Position numbers and translations under genes: made by a program
Origin: Flavobacteriales bacterium
GTDB taxonomy: Bacteria > Bacteroidota > Bacteroidia > Flavobacteriales_F > PHOS-HE28
DNA length: 64,000 bases
Direction: 5' to 3'
Assembly: GCA_016712535.1 (NCBI GenBank)
Contig: JADJQW010000002.1
Location: 1,674,001 to 1,738,000 of the forward strand
The notes under the pieces: generated by a model
The model's input: only the letters and a program-made list of their open reading frames with translations
The model's database searches: none
Told to the model about the DNA's origin: nothing
In this document: positions 43,245 to 51,916 of the stretch, in pieces
Position numbering within the stretch: position 1 is the stretch's first letter
Layout: every line of letters begins with the position of its first letter

Positions 43245-44192
43245 ATGGCGGAACGCGTGCTCATCACCGGCGGTGCCGGATTCATCGGCTCGGCCCTTGG
43301 CGAGCACTTGATGGCTTCTGGCAAGGAGGTCTGGGTGCTGGATGACCTGAGCTTCGGCGTGCGCGACCTGGCCCCGGTTCCCGATGAGCGCTTCCTTCTC
43401 GTCGATATACGGGATCGCGCTGCGGTGCTTCGGGCGATCGCCGTGGCTGCCCCGCAACAAGTGCTTCACTTGGCCGCCATCCACTTCATCCCCTATTGCA
43501 ACGCGCATCCGGTTGAGGCGGCGGACATCAACATCAACGGTACCATCAACGTGCTCGATGCCTGTGCCACGGCGGGCAGCGTGAACCAGGTATTCGTTGC
43601 GAGCACGGCCGCGGTTTACCCGATCGCAGAGGGCGCCGTGAGTGAGGAGCATCCGACAGGCCCGCTCGACATCTATGGCATCACCAAGCTCGCCGCCGAG
43701 CGGATAGCGAGCGAATTCTGCCTGCGCACCGGCATCCCTACCATCATCGGGCGCTTCTTCAATGCCTTCGGTCCGAACGAGACCAATCCGCACCTCATCC
43801 CCGAGATCCAGCGGCAGGTGCGCGCAGGCAGCCGTGTCCTGAGGCTTGGCAATCTGGAGCCCAAGCGTGATTTCATACACACCAGCGATATGGCGCGCGC
43901 GATGAGGGCCTTGCTCGATGGCGGATTCAGCGGTTGCGAGGTCTTCAACATCGGCCGTGGGATCGAGTACAGCGTGCTGGAAGTGGTGCAGGCCTTTGAA
44001 CGCATGCTGGGCGAACCGCTCAGCATCGAGGTGGATGAGGCCCGCGTTAGGAAGGTGGAGCGCATGCACCTGCTAGCCGATGTCGGCAAGCTCAAGCGCC
44101 GCACGGGTTGGGAGCCGCGCTGGGGCATCGATGAGGGCGTGGCCTCCCTGCTCAACGAACCTCTGCTCGATTGGAAGGGCGCGCGCGCCTGA
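43245..44192 (+). CDS. NAD-dependent sugar-nucleotide epimerase/dehydratase (extended SDR)
   Basis: The 315-residue protein begins MAERVLITGGAGFIGSALGEHL (NAD-binding GGAGFIG). It has HLAAIHFIPYCN, catalytic YGITKLAAERI (YxxxK) and GRFFNAFGPNETNPHLIPEI, as in UDP-glucose 4-epimerase-like enzymes. It would make or interconvert an NDP-sugar for the neighbouring transferases. ATG 43245 is preferred over an earlier in-frame ATG at 43164 because the fold starts here and a TACTTTCG box lies 4 nt upstream. Confidence 0.9.
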   Translation: MAERVLITGGAGFIGSALGEHLMASGKEVWVLDDLSFGVRDLAPVPDERFLLVDIRDRAAVLRAIAVAAPQQVLHLAAIHFIPYCNAHPVEAADININGTINVLDACATAGSVNQVFVASTAAVYPIAEGAVSEEHPTGPLDIYGITKLAAERIASEFCLRTGIPTIIGRFFNAFGPNETNPHLIPEIQRQVRAGSRVLRLGNLEPKRDFIHTSDMARAMRALLDGGFSGCEVFNIGRGIEYSVLEVVQAFERMLGEPLSIEVDEARVRKVERMHLLADVGKLKRRTGWEPRWGIDEGVASLLNEPLLDWKGARA

Positions 44193-44199
44193 GCGGATC

Positions 44200-45333
44200 A
44201 TGAGCTCTCGCGACCTGCACATCGCCCTTTGCACCGATGGCGTGTTCCCGCATGCGATGGGCGGCATGCAACGGCATTCGAGGTTGCTGGCCGAGCACCT
44301 CGCTCGTTTGCCCGGCATCCGGTTGACCGTGATCCACCCGCATCGTGAAAAGGTCTTCGATCCAGAACTCGGCATCGATGAACAACCCGTTGCGGGCCTG
44401 GATCACCGGCGCTTGTACTTGCGGGAACTTTGGCGATACAGCGGGCGCGTGGCGCGCAAGCTCGATGAGGTCAAGCCGGATGCGGTCCTGTCGCAGGGCT
44501 TCAGCGTTTGGCAGGGCATGCGCCGGTTCACCCCGAAGCTGATCGTGATGCCGCATGGCTTGGAGATGTTCCAAGGGCTCACGATGAAGGACCGGCTGAT
44601 CGGTCTTCCGTTCCGGTGGCTGGTGCGGCACGTGGCTCGGCGATCAGCTCGCGTGGTTTCGCTCGGCGGCAAGCTCACCCTGATGCTGGAAGGATTGGTG
44701 CATGGCTCCATGGCCCGCGTGGCTGTGGTGCCCAACGCCGTACAGCTCCCGGATGATGCGCCCCCCTATCCGGCCGATGGCGATGATCTGAGCTTCCTCT
44801 TCGTTGGGCGCTTCGCATTCAACAAGGGCATCGATCTGCTCCTGAACGTTGCGCGCGAATTGCAAGCGTCACGGGTACCCGTCCGGTTCATCCTCGCTGG
44901 CGACGGACCTGAGCGGGCCCGGATGGAGCGCGATGGCCTGCCCTCGAATGTGACCTTGGCCGGGAAGGTGGACGACCAGCAGCTTGAACGCCTTTATGCG
45001 GACTGCCATGCCCTGGTGCTGCCCACGCGGTTCGAGGGCATGCCTACGGTGGTGCTTGAGGCCATGGCGCGTGCTCGGCCGGTTGTGGTGAGTGATGTGG
45101 GCGCCAGCGCTGAATTGGTGGATGGCGCGAACGGCATGCTGATCCGGCCAGGTGACGAAGCCGCGCTTCTAGCGGCAATCAAGCGCTTGGCCGGATTGCC
45201 GAATGCGGAACGGACGGCAATGGGCTTCGCGGGACGGAGGCGCGTCGCGGAACGATTCACGTGGCCACGGGTGGCGGCTTCCATCCTTGGAATCGTAGAA
45301 GAGCTCCGTTTCCGCGCAAGCGCTGCGGGATAG
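44200..45333 (+). CDS. Family 4 glycosyltransferase
   Basis: The 377-residue GT-B enzyme begins MSSRDLHIALCTDGVFPHAMGGMQRHSRL, with the usual Gly-rich acceptor-side loop. The donor half has FVGRFAFNKGIDLLLNVA, LAGDGPERARME and the EGMPTVVLEAMARARPVV motif. It starts 8 nt after the epimerase stop, so both form a two-gene unit. Its 3' end faces the convergent O-acyltransferase operon. Confidence 0.9.
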   Translation: MSSRDLHIALCTDGVFPHAMGGMQRHSRLLAEHLARLPGIRLTVIHPHREKVFDPELGIDEQPVAGLDHRRLYLRELWRYSGRVARKLDEVKPDAVLSQGFSVWQGMRRFTPKLIVMPHGLEMFQGLTMKDRLIGLPFRWLVRHVARRSARVVSLGGKLTLMLEGLVHGSMARVAVVPNAVQLPDDAPPYPADGDDLSFLFVGRFAFNKGIDLLLNVARELQASRVPVRFILAGDGPERARMERDGLPSNVTLAGKVDDQQLERLYADCHALVLPTRFEGMPTVVLEAMARARPVVVSDVGASAELVDGANGMLIRPGDEAALLAAIKRLAGLPNAERTAMGFAGRRRVAERFTWPRVAASILGIVEELRFRASAAG

Positions 45334-45335
45334 GG

Positions 45336-46205
45336 TCAACGCTTTCGGATGTCCTCCATCAGTCTCTGCGTGAACAGTCGTGCTCCCTTGGCATTCAAGT
45401 GGTCAGAGTCGGCGAAGAGGCTGTCGCCGGGAAAGAGGTCGGAGTAGAGGAGGACCTTGACTCCTCGCGAACCGAATTCTCTTGCAAGGGAATCGTGAAG
45501 CGACGAGAATTCCCTTGGCAGGCGTGAACGGTAGCTCTCGTGGACCGGGGTCGACACGAGGCACAGCATGATGCGCTCCTTCGCGCAATGGGCGATGATG
45601 GAATCGAGCGAGCTCAGGGCCAAGCTGGAAGCCGGGGCCAGTTTCCCATCATCATCGAAGAAGTGCCGCTTCGTGGCGGAGTCGGCGTTCGCGGTGAACC
45701 GCCTGCGCAGGCCGCTGAACGCGCCGATGTACTGATGGTGGTCGTTGCGCGGCCTTGCGGCTACCTGCATGAACACGGTCCGTAAATAGGTGCGCGGATG
45801 GAATTCCCCGCCCATGGCCTCCTTCGTACTCACCAAGGGGTACAAGCGCATCATGAGGCGATCGGTGGCCCAGCCGTGCTGCTTGAACCGCCGGTGGTCC
45901 AGGTCCGAGAGGTTGTGCGGGCCGAAGCCGAGCACGACCGTGTCGATCCGGCCCCATTCAGCAATGCGCTTGAGCTTCAACCAGCTCAGCAGAATGGGCT
46001 CGGCGGCTAACGCGACATTGCGCATTCCAGGGCGCGCTGAGGTGTCGATGCCGCAGCCGATGTGCGAATCGCCGGTTGCGAGCACCTGGGTCGGCGATGA
46101 CCATCCGGGCGCGCGCATGCGGCTGATGTTCACCATGGTCATGACAGCGAACCAGGCCAACATGGGCAGGCAGAAGAGGAGGGTTCGGCGGATGAACAGG
46201 CGCAT
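45336..46205 (-). CDS. SGNH-like membrane-anchored protein paired with MBOAT (first pair)
   Basis: The 289-residue protein has a single N-terminal membrane helix (LLFCLPMLAWFAVMTMV) and a periplasmic SGNH-hydrolase-like domain: block I GDSHIGCGID, block III-like FGPHNLSD, and a final DSDHLNAKGARLF with the catalytic Asp-x-x-His. Such proteins (AlgJ/AlgX, DltD-like) act with an MBOAT to move acyl groups onto exported polymers. It starts 1 nt after the MBOAT stop. The acceptor is unknown; glycan or secreted protein are both possible. Confidence 0.75.
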   Translation of the reverse strand: MRLFIRRTLLFCLPMLAWFAVMTMVNISRMRAPGWSSPTQVLATGDSHIGCGIDTSARPGMRNVALAAEPILLSWLKLKRIAEWGRIDTVVLGFGPHNLSDLDHRRFKQHGWATDRLMMRLYPLVSTKEAMGGEFHPRTYLRTVFMQVAARPRNDHHQYIGAFSGLRRRFTANADSATKRHFFDDDGKLAPASSLALSSLDSIIAHCAKERIMLCLVSTPVHESYRSRLPREFSSLHDSLAREFGSRGVKVLLYSDLFPGDSLFADSDHLNAKGARLFTQRLMEDIRKR

Positions 46206-46206
46206 C

Positions 46207-47640
46207 TCAGAATTGGAAGTAGATGAACTCCTGCTCGGCGCCAGCGAACGCGATCACAGATGCGATGAGCGCGTAATAGAGCGCCCATCGCACCGGGCGC
46301 CAGGGAACCGCCGCGAGCAATTGAAGCGGATGCTGGTGCGCGCGGCCCAGCCATTCCGCTGAAACGAGCACCGTGATCATCACGGCCACATCCAAGGGGC
46401 GCACCGTCGGAACCGTGAACAAGGAGGCATCCAGGATCCCGCCGATGTAGTGCACCGCGGAGGAGACGTCACTGGCGCGGAAGAATACCCAGGCCAGCGC
46501 TGCGGCGAGGAAGGTAGCGAGCATGGATGCCGCTTCCCGGGGCGAGGGCAGCATCCGGCCATGAGCAACGATCTCGATGTTCGTGCGATTCCGGCCGCTG
46601 ATCAGCAACGGGATGAAGTAGAGCGCGTGAATGGCTCCCCAACAGATGAACGTCCAGTTGGCCCCGTGCCAGAAGCCGCTCAGCAGGAAGACGATCAGGG
46701 TGTTCCTTAACCGGAGAGGCATGCTTCCTCGGCTACCGCCCAAGGGAACGTACACGTAGTCGCGGAACCAGGTGCTCAGGCTGATGTGCCAGCGACGCCA
46801 GAACTCCGCGATGTCGCGCGCGAAATACGGGTAGGCGAAGTTCCGCATCAGCTCGAAGCCGAAGAGGCGCGCGCAACCGATCGCGATGTCGCTGTACCCG
46901 CTGAAGTCGCAGTAGATCTGGAAGCTGAAGAGCACCGCGCCCAGCAGCAAGGTGCTGCCGCTGTTCGCATCGGGCTGATCGAAGATGGAGTCCACATAAG
47001 GCGCGCAGCTATCCGCCACCAGCACCTTCTTGGCCAGGCCCCAGAGCATCTGTCGCAGGCCATCCACGGCGTCCGCAGTGCTGAAGTCCCGCTGCTTGCT
47101 GAACTGCGGCAGCAGGTTGGTGGCCCGTTCAATGGGTCCCGCTACCAACTGCGGGAAGAAGCTCACATAGGCCAGGAATCCGAGCAGGTCCTTGCTCGGC
47201 TCCAGCCTTCGGCGATAGACATCGATGGTGTAGCTGAGCGTCTGGAAGGTATAGAAGCTGATCCCGACAGGCAGGATGATGTCCAAGTGGCGGAGCCGCA
47301 GCGGATGCCCGAGCAGGCTGAACGAGGCCTCGATGTTGGAGATGAAGAAATCATGGTACTTGAAGAAGGCGAGCATGCCGAGGTTCGCCGTGATGCTGGT
47401 CCATAGCAGGGCTTTGCGCCGGGACGGCTGCTCATGCCGGCCGAGCTGGTTCGCCACCAAGAAGTCGATCAGCGAGCTGAGGGCGATCAGGCTGAGGAAG
47501 CGCGGGTCCCACCAGCCATAGAACACGTAGCTGGCGAACAGGAGCCATGCGTTCCTGGCCTGAAGGCGGCGCAGCAACAGCCAATGGACCAGGAATACAA
47601 TGGGCAGGAAGAGGGCGAAGTCGAGGGAGTTGAACAGCAT
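46207..47640 (-). CDS. MBOAT O-acyltransferase, AlgI-like (first copy)
   Basis: The 477-residue polytopic protein begins MLFNSLDFALFLPIVFLVHW. The MBOAT core is clear: AEFWRRWHISLSTWFRDYVYVPLGG and FLLSGFWHGANWTFICWGAIHALYF, which contain the two conserved His. It moves an acyl (often acetyl) group across the inner membrane to an exported polymer, as AlgI does for alginate. It is paired with the SGNH-like protein just downstream. The C-terminus QEFIYFQF is shared with the second MBOAT copy. Confidence 0.92.
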   Translation of the reverse strand: MLFNSLDFALFLPIVFLVHWLLLRRLQARNAWLLFASYVFYGWWDPRFLSLIALSSLIDFLVANQLGRHEQPSRRKALLWTSITANLGMLAFFKYHDFFISNIEASFSLLGHPLRLRHLDIILPVGISFYTFQTLSYTIDVYRRRLEPSKDLLGFLAYVSFFPQLVAGPIERATNLLPQFSKQRDFSTADAVDGLRQMLWGLAKKVLVADSCAPYVDSIFDQPDANSGSTLLLGAVLFSFQIYCDFSGYSDIAIGCARLFGFELMRNFAYPYFARDIAEFWRRWHISLSTWFRDYVYVPLGGSRGSMPLRLRNTLIVFLLSGFWHGANWTFICWGAIHALYFIPLLISGRNRTNIEIVAHGRMLPSPREAASMLATFLAAALAWVFFRASDVSSAVHYIGGILDASLFTVPTVRPLDVAVMITVLVSAEWLGRAHQHPLQLLAAVPWRPVRWALYYALIASVIAFAGAEQEFIYFQF

Positions 47641-47667
47641 GCCCTGGCGAGAAATGCGCTCCTGGCC

Positions 47668-48453
47668 TTATCGCGTGAGGCAGCAACGGTACGCTTGCGT
47701 GCCAGTGCTGACAACGAAGCCGCCTGCGATGGTGCACGAGCTATAGCCGATGATCCTCACGGTGTTGTCCTCGTTGGCCGTGTCGTCGGTGTACTCCCAA
47801 TTGCCGATCATGTTCGCGAGGCCGAGTTCCACCCTGAGCCTGCAGGCATTATGCCATTCGCCCCAAGTGCAGAGCCGCCTTCCCGCTTCAGCACAGGTGC
47901 GCGCCGCCAAGAAGAAGCTGGCTGCCTCGCGCTCCGCGGCCTCAACGCAGAACTGATCCGAAACGGCAACCAGATCCCCAGCGCATTCACGCGGTCGGTG
48001 CACCGTGCCGCTCAAAGCATGGAAGCGCTCTCCGTCGAATACGAGCGAAAGCGGTGCATCGGGCACGATCTCCTCCCCGAGCACTGGATCTCCGATCCGA
48101 TGGACCACAGCGAAGGGACCAGCCCCATTCAACAGGAGCTGCAGCTCACCTTCAGGCGTCTGCTCCGGTGCGAATAGGACGATGTGCGTGCCGGCCATCG
48201 GCGCAGTGGCCAAGGTGCTGATGGTGGCGGACCAAACTGCGGCATCGAGGCTGGCCAGAGCGACGCGATGCGAATTGGACTGCTCCTGCTGCGCCGATTG
48301 AAGAGCGGAAGGCTCGGCCAAGGTGGGGACGCCTGTGACCTGCCGCTCGGCATCCGAGGGAGCAGCAAGCTCGATGCGGTGGTCAATCTCCACTTGAGCG
48401 CACGCGGCGCCGGTCAGGCCGGTCAATACCAATGCGGTGAGGGTCTGGCGCAT
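47668..48453 (-). CDS. Secreted Cys-rich protein, tandem paralogue C
   Basis: The 261-residue protein has a signal peptide (MRQTLTALVLTGLTGAACAQ). A beta-type N-terminal region contains LLLNGAGPFAVVHRIG. The C-terminal module of about 100 residues has four to six Cys: FCVEAAE, CAEAGRRLCTWGEWHNAC, NWEYTDDTAN, RIIGYSSC and a final YRCCLTR. The same module closes the next two genes upstream in the operon. RLCTWGEW recalls RLPTEAEW of the formylglycine-generating-enzyme fold, but I cannot assign the family. It lies 6 nt after copy B and 27 nt before MBOAT. Confidence 0.75.
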   Translation of the reverse strand: MRQTLTALVLTGLTGAACAQVEIDHRIELAAPSDAERQVTGVPTLAEPSALQSAQQEQSNSHRVALASLDAAVWSATISTLATAPMAGTHIVLFAPEQTPEGELQLLLNGAGPFAVVHRIGDPVLGEEIVPDAPLSLVFDGERFHALSGTVHRPRECAGDLVAVSDQFCVEAAEREAASFFLAARTCAEAGRRLCTWGEWHNACRLRVELGLANMIGNWEYTDDTANEDNTVRIIGYSSCTIAGGFVVSTGTQAYRCCLTR

Positions 48454-48459
48454 GATCGT

Positions 48460-49248
48460 TCACCTCAAATGAAAGCAGCATCGGGCCTTGGCAGCAATGC
48501 TGATCAATGTGGTCCGCTGGCTCATGCAGGTCGATCGGCCAGCGCTATCCGCTCCGTGGGTGTGATTGCTGGTGTCATCGATCCATTCCCAGTTCACATG
48601 CATGCCGCCGAGCTGGCTGCCGACCATCGCGCAAGCGGCGGAGTATTCTCCCCAGGTGCACAAATTGCCGCCGATCGAAGCGCATTTGGTGACGGCCCAC
48701 TGCCAGAGCCCAGTGGTCGATGGAGGATTCGTCTCGATGCAATACTCGCCATTCACCGCAGTGTACCCCGCTGGGCATTGGCGTTCGTTGCCGCTCATGA
48801 GGATGAACTGCCCATTAGCCAGGAGCACTTCTGCAACCGTGCCCGCCTCGAGCTGCCCTTTCGCGAGGCGAAGCCCGTCCGGTCTGCGCAGCGGGAGCGC
48901 AGGAAGCCCGTCAATGCTGATGCCTAGCGCACCAGAAAGGCCCGATACAACGAGGAAGCGCACGATGAGGCCATCGGCGTATTGCAGCACTGCCGGGGCC
49001 GTGCTGAGGTTGATGATGGTGTCGCTCTGCGCGGCCGTGGCCCACATGTATGAAGAGAGCACGGATCCCTCGACGGTGATGGCCGAAGTGGCATGCGTGG
49101 GAGCGGCAATGCCATCGATCGCACGCTCTTCAAGCGGACCTGACAGGACGACCGGTACATCCACGATGACCTGTGACTCAACCGGTGCTGCGGTGAGCAG
49201 GGCCAGCAGGCAGGCTCCGGGAATGCGGGTCAGCGATTCGTGCAGCAT
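48460..49248 (-). CDS. Secreted Cys-rich protein, tandem paralogue B
   Basis: About 262 residues from ATG 49248 (MLHESLTRIPGACLLALLTAAPVESQ, signal peptide); this start overlaps copy A by 19 bp. The N-terminal half (VVSGLSGALGISIDGLPALPL, LANGQFILMS) is weakly like the other copies. The C-terminal module is YCIETNPP, CASIGGNLCTWGEYSAAC, NWEWIDDTSNHTHGADSAGRSTC and ARCCFHLR. An in-frame ATG at 49299 would lie deeper in copy A and lacks a signal peptide directly after it. Function unknown. Confidence 0.7.
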   Translation of the reverse strand: MLHESLTRIPGACLLALLTAAPVESQVIVDVPVVLSGPLEERAIDGIAAPTHATSAITVEGSVLSSYMWATAAQSDTIINLSTAPAVLQYADGLIVRFLVVSGLSGALGISIDGLPALPLRRPDGLRLAKGQLEAGTVAEVLLANGQFILMSGNERQCPAGYTAVNGEYCIETNPPSTTGLWQWAVTKCASIGGNLCTWGEYSAACAMVGSQLGGMHVNWEWIDDTSNHTHGADSAGRSTCMSQRTTLISIAAKARCCFHLR

Positions 49249-50024
49249 CGGAAGCGCGATGATCCAACATTGTAGGCTGCCCAGCCCCCATAAAGGCAAT
49301 CAATCCCGGTGGCGCCGCCAACGATGCCATCACCGGGCGCGCCCACCCGTTTCGCCCCATCGTTATCATTCGCTGCGCTATCCACCCATTCGTGGTTCAA
49401 TACCGTTCCGATGAAAGCTGGGTTGGCCAAGCAGGCATTCACCCATTCGCCCATGGTGCATAAGCGGGCACGCTTCATCCGGCATTCGTGGACCGCGCCA
49501 TAAAAGGTGGTGTCCGGGTTCGGAACGGATTCAATGCAATACTCACGTCCGCCTGCGTGGTACCCGGAAGGACAAGGCATGAGCAGCGAAGAGAGCACTC
49601 GGAAGTGCTGGCCATCGTAGATCAAGCGCACGGGCTTTCCCATGGGCAGTGCCGCGCTGTCCAAGGGAAGTCCGATGCGATCCGTGATCAACCGCGTCCC
49701 GAGGCCGTTCAAGTTCAGCATCACACTGTCCTCATTGGCCTCCTCAGGCGTGATGCTCACGATCATGCCTGGTGCATAGGATGAAGGAGCGGGTACCAAT
49801 TCGCCCATGAGCACGGCCGTCCCCGCAACGTTGGCGTACGTGGTAGAGGTGCTGCGCGAGGCATCAACGCTTACAGCTGCCGCAGGTGCCAATGGAGCCG
49901 ATAATCCGATGACCTGCCGATCGGACTCCTCCGTGCCAACTAATTCGATGCGCGCCGGAACCTCCCACTGCGCCTCGCAATGCACGCCGAGCGATAACGG
50001 CAATAGGAGCACCATCAACCTCAT
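49230..50024 (-). CDS. Secreted Cys-rich protein, tandem paralogue A
   Basis: The 264-residue protein has a signal peptide (MRLMVLLLPLSLGVHCEAQ). Its N-terminal region has RIELVGTEESDRQVIGLSAP, resembling copy C (RIELAAPSDAERQVTGVPT), then LNLNGLGTRLITDRIGLPL and YDGQHFRVLSSL. The C-terminal Cys module reads CPSGYHAGGREYCIES, CRMKRARLCTMGEWVNAC, NHEWVDSAANDNDGAKRVG and SRFRCCTNR. The N-terminal wording is reminiscent of fibre-type shafts in phage-tail-like proteins, but that is only an impression. ATG overlaps the stop of the T9SS-sorted gene (50021-50024). Confidence 0.75.
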   Translation of the reverse strand: MRLMVLLLPLSLGVHCEAQWEVPARIELVGTEESDRQVIGLSAPLAPAAAVSVDASRSTSTTYANVAGTAVLMGELVPAPSSYAPGMIVSITPEEANEDSVMLNLNGLGTRLITDRIGLPLDSAALPMGKPVRLIYDGQHFRVLSSLLMPCPSGYHAGGREYCIESVPNPDTTFYGAVHECRMKRARLCTMGEWVNACLANPAFIGTVLNHEWVDSAANDNDGAKRVGAPGDGIVGGATGIDCLYGGWAAYNVGSSRFRCCTNR

Positions 50025-50902
50025 CGCTTCAGGAGTTTGAATGCACCTTCTTCGCCGTTGATGCGCAGCAAATACAGGCCTGCTGGCAAATGCCGCATGT
50101 TCAAGGCTGTGCGCTGCTCATTCGGTTCATTCTCCACTTGGACGATGCGCCCGTGAGCATCGGACAGGATCAAGTACTTGACAGGGCCGCCATTGAGGGA
50201 TTCAATCCAGACCCGATCGTCGACCAAGGTCGGTGATACGCTCCAAGCAGCTCCGTTGGATGCAACGGAGGCATTCGTGACCAGATCTGAGTCGAAGGCG
50301 GTGATGAACACCTCTGGTGATGGAGCGTTCCCACTGAGGACCTGCTGTGGACTGATCGCAGTTGGTACAGCGCTCCACGGTCCCGTGGGGCTGCTTCCAG
50401 CAAACAAGGAAAGAGCAGAAGGCTGTGCGGGCCCGAGTTCCAAAGGGTCGTATTCCAGGTTGATGGCAAGCGTCGAAGCCGTTGGCACCGGCGTGGAGAT
50501 CCGGAACCAACGCCCGATGCCTGGCGTGCCATTGTCGGCCACCCGTGGAAGGTGACCGCGTTCGACAACCAAGCCCCCGTCGGGAAAGGAAGTGGTGAGC
50601 GTGAGCCCCAAGTTGCCGGGCTCAGCATTCGCCAGCGGGGCTGTGGGCAACCAGACGGCGCGTTCCATGCCATCACCGGTGATCGGTGCTCCGGGCAATT
50701 CATTCATGCTGCCCACGCCGCCCAAGTCGATGAGACCATCGTTTATCACCACTGCACCTGCATCCAACTGCCAAGCCAATGGCGATTCAATGCGCAGTGA
50801 AGTGCCATTCGATACGCGCAGCGAGCCACTTGAAAGCACCATGTCCTGCGCCTGGCAGAAGCCTGGCACCAGCAGGACGAACAGGGAGTACCGGCGCAGC
50901 AT
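50021..50902 (-). CDS. Secreted protein with T9SS type A sorting domain
   Basis: The 293-residue protein starts at MLRRYSLFVLLVPGFCQAQ (ATG 50902). An exact TAAGTTTG box 5 nt upstream rules out the in-frame ATG at 50920, which lies inside or before the promoter. The middle is beta-rich with no domain I recognise (VSNGTSLRIESPLAWQLDAG, PGIGRWFRISTPVP). The end (WIESLNGGPVKYLILSDAHG, LPAGLYLLRINGEEGAFKLLKR) is a T9SS type A sorting domain. It should be exported and anchored, possibly bearing or binding the operon's acylated product (inference). Confidence 0.75.
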   Translation of the reverse strand: MLRRYSLFVLLVPGFCQAQDMVLSSGSLRVSNGTSLRIESPLAWQLDAGAVVINDGLIDLGGVGSMNELPGAPITGDGMERAVWLPTAPLANAEPGNLGLTLTTSFPDGGLVVERGHLPRVADNGTPGIGRWFRISTPVPTASTLAINLEYDPLELGPAQPSALSLFAGSSPTGPWSAVPTAISPQQVLSGNAPSPEVFITAFDSDLVTNASVASNGAAWSVSPTLVDDRVWIESLNGGPVKYLILSDAHGRIVQVENEPNEQRTALNMRHLPAGLYLLRINGEEGAFKLLKR

Positions 50903-50907
50903 GCGCG

Positions 50908-50915
50908 CAAACTTA
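50908..50915 (-). promoter_or_regulatory. -7 element (TAAGTTTG) inside the O-acyltransferase array
   Basis: This is an exact TAnnTTTG match on the minus strand, ending 5 nt before ATG 50902. It makes a second transcription unit from the T9SS gene to the first MBOAT/SGNH pair. Confidence 0.6.
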
Positions 50916-50968
50916 GGCAAGCCGGGCTCTGGCTTGTCCTGCGCTTGAATAAGGCCTTCCCGGCCTCA

Positions 50969-51910
50969 TCATGGGGTCCCTGACCGCCGTCGATCTTCGA
51001 GCAGCGCGTTCGCGATCAGGGTGCTCGCCGTCCGGGCCTCATCAGCGGCGAGATGATGGCCATCGGTATAGGACCAGTTCCGGGGAGTCCGCAATAGATT
51101 CAAGTACCGAATGCCCTTCGATCTTGCGGTGGACTCCATCACGGCATCAAAATGCGGCGTTGTGGCATCCTCGAGCGCCAGCATCTCATCCGCTACCGGC
51201 AACCTTACCAGCAGCGGAGTTCCGAAATGCGCGAGGCTATCGATCATGGCATGGAGGTAGGCCATGCGGAAAGGCGAGAGGCGGGATCCAACGGCGTCAT
51301 TATGGTATTCCTTGAGCTTCTGTTCAGCCCGCGAAGCCACTTTGCGCGGTTCCATGTCTATCCGCACCTCGAGCCATCCGTTCTCCTGAAGGACCATGTC
51401 GCTCCGTTGCTGGGCGCTTGGGAGCAGAACGGTGAGGATGGGGGCATCATACACGGTGAACAGGTACTCAAGATTGGGCCGCATTGCCACTGTATGCATC
51501 CGGGCCAGGGGTTTCTGGTCCTCGCACCAACCGGTTCCATCCCCATCGCCTGGCCGCATGTCCAAGCTCCAAGGATCGACTGCGAGTATGAAGACGCCGT
51601 CGTTGCGCGAGCGATCGAGCTTCCGCAGGGTAGAGGAGAGGTACACTGGTCCATAGTTCGAATAGGTCCTGGCGAACGCGTAGTTGAAGGACCTCACCTG
51701 CCATCCACCGGCCGCCAAGGTGCTATCCAGCACATCGGGCCTTATGCCCTGCGCGGCGCGGGAGGTGCCAAGCACCATGCTGCTGGCCTTCGGCGTCGCG
51801 AAGCGCAAGTAGAAGGCGTCAGTGGTGCCATCGGCCCTGAATGCCGCCGCTGTGACCGCAGCCAATGGCAGCACGGCGAAGAACATCAGGCGAATGAGGA
51901 AGGAGCGCAT
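50969..51910 (-). CDS. SGNH-like membrane-anchored protein paired with MBOAT (second pair)
   Basis: The 313-residue protein has an N-terminal membrane helix (RLMFFAVLPLAAVTAAAF). The periplasmic domain opens with SMVLGTSRAAQGIRPD, in which Thr-Ser replaces the usual Asp-Ser of block I, as in DltD-like proteins. It closes with WSYTDGHHLAADEA, the Asp-x-x-His block. It starts 6 nt after the MBOAT stop. It resembles the first SGNH-like protein in layout but little in sequence, so the two pairs may act on different acceptors. Confidence 0.72.
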   Translation of the reverse strand: MRSFLIRLMFFAVLPLAAVTAAAFRADGTTDAFYLRFATPKASSMVLGTSRAAQGIRPDVLDSTLAAGGWQVRSFNYAFARTYSNYGPVYLSSTLRKLDRSRNDGVFILAVDPWSLDMRPGDGDGTGWCEDQKPLARMHTVAMRPNLEYLFTVYDAPILTVLLPSAQQRSDMVLQENGWLEVRIDMEPRKVASRAEQKLKEYHNDAVGSRLSPFRMAYLHAMIDSLAHFGTPLLVRLPVADEMLALEDATTPHFDAVMESTARSKGIRYLNLLRTPRNWSYTDGHHLAADEARTASTLIANALLEDRRRSGTP

Positions 51911-51916
51911 GAAACG

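Noticed and set aside
47668..50024. Calling the three paralogues formylglycine-generating enzymes
   Set aside because: Only a short RLCTWGEW-type stretch and an N-x-EW match. The catalytic Cys pair region of FGE is not recognisable and the domain is much shorter.
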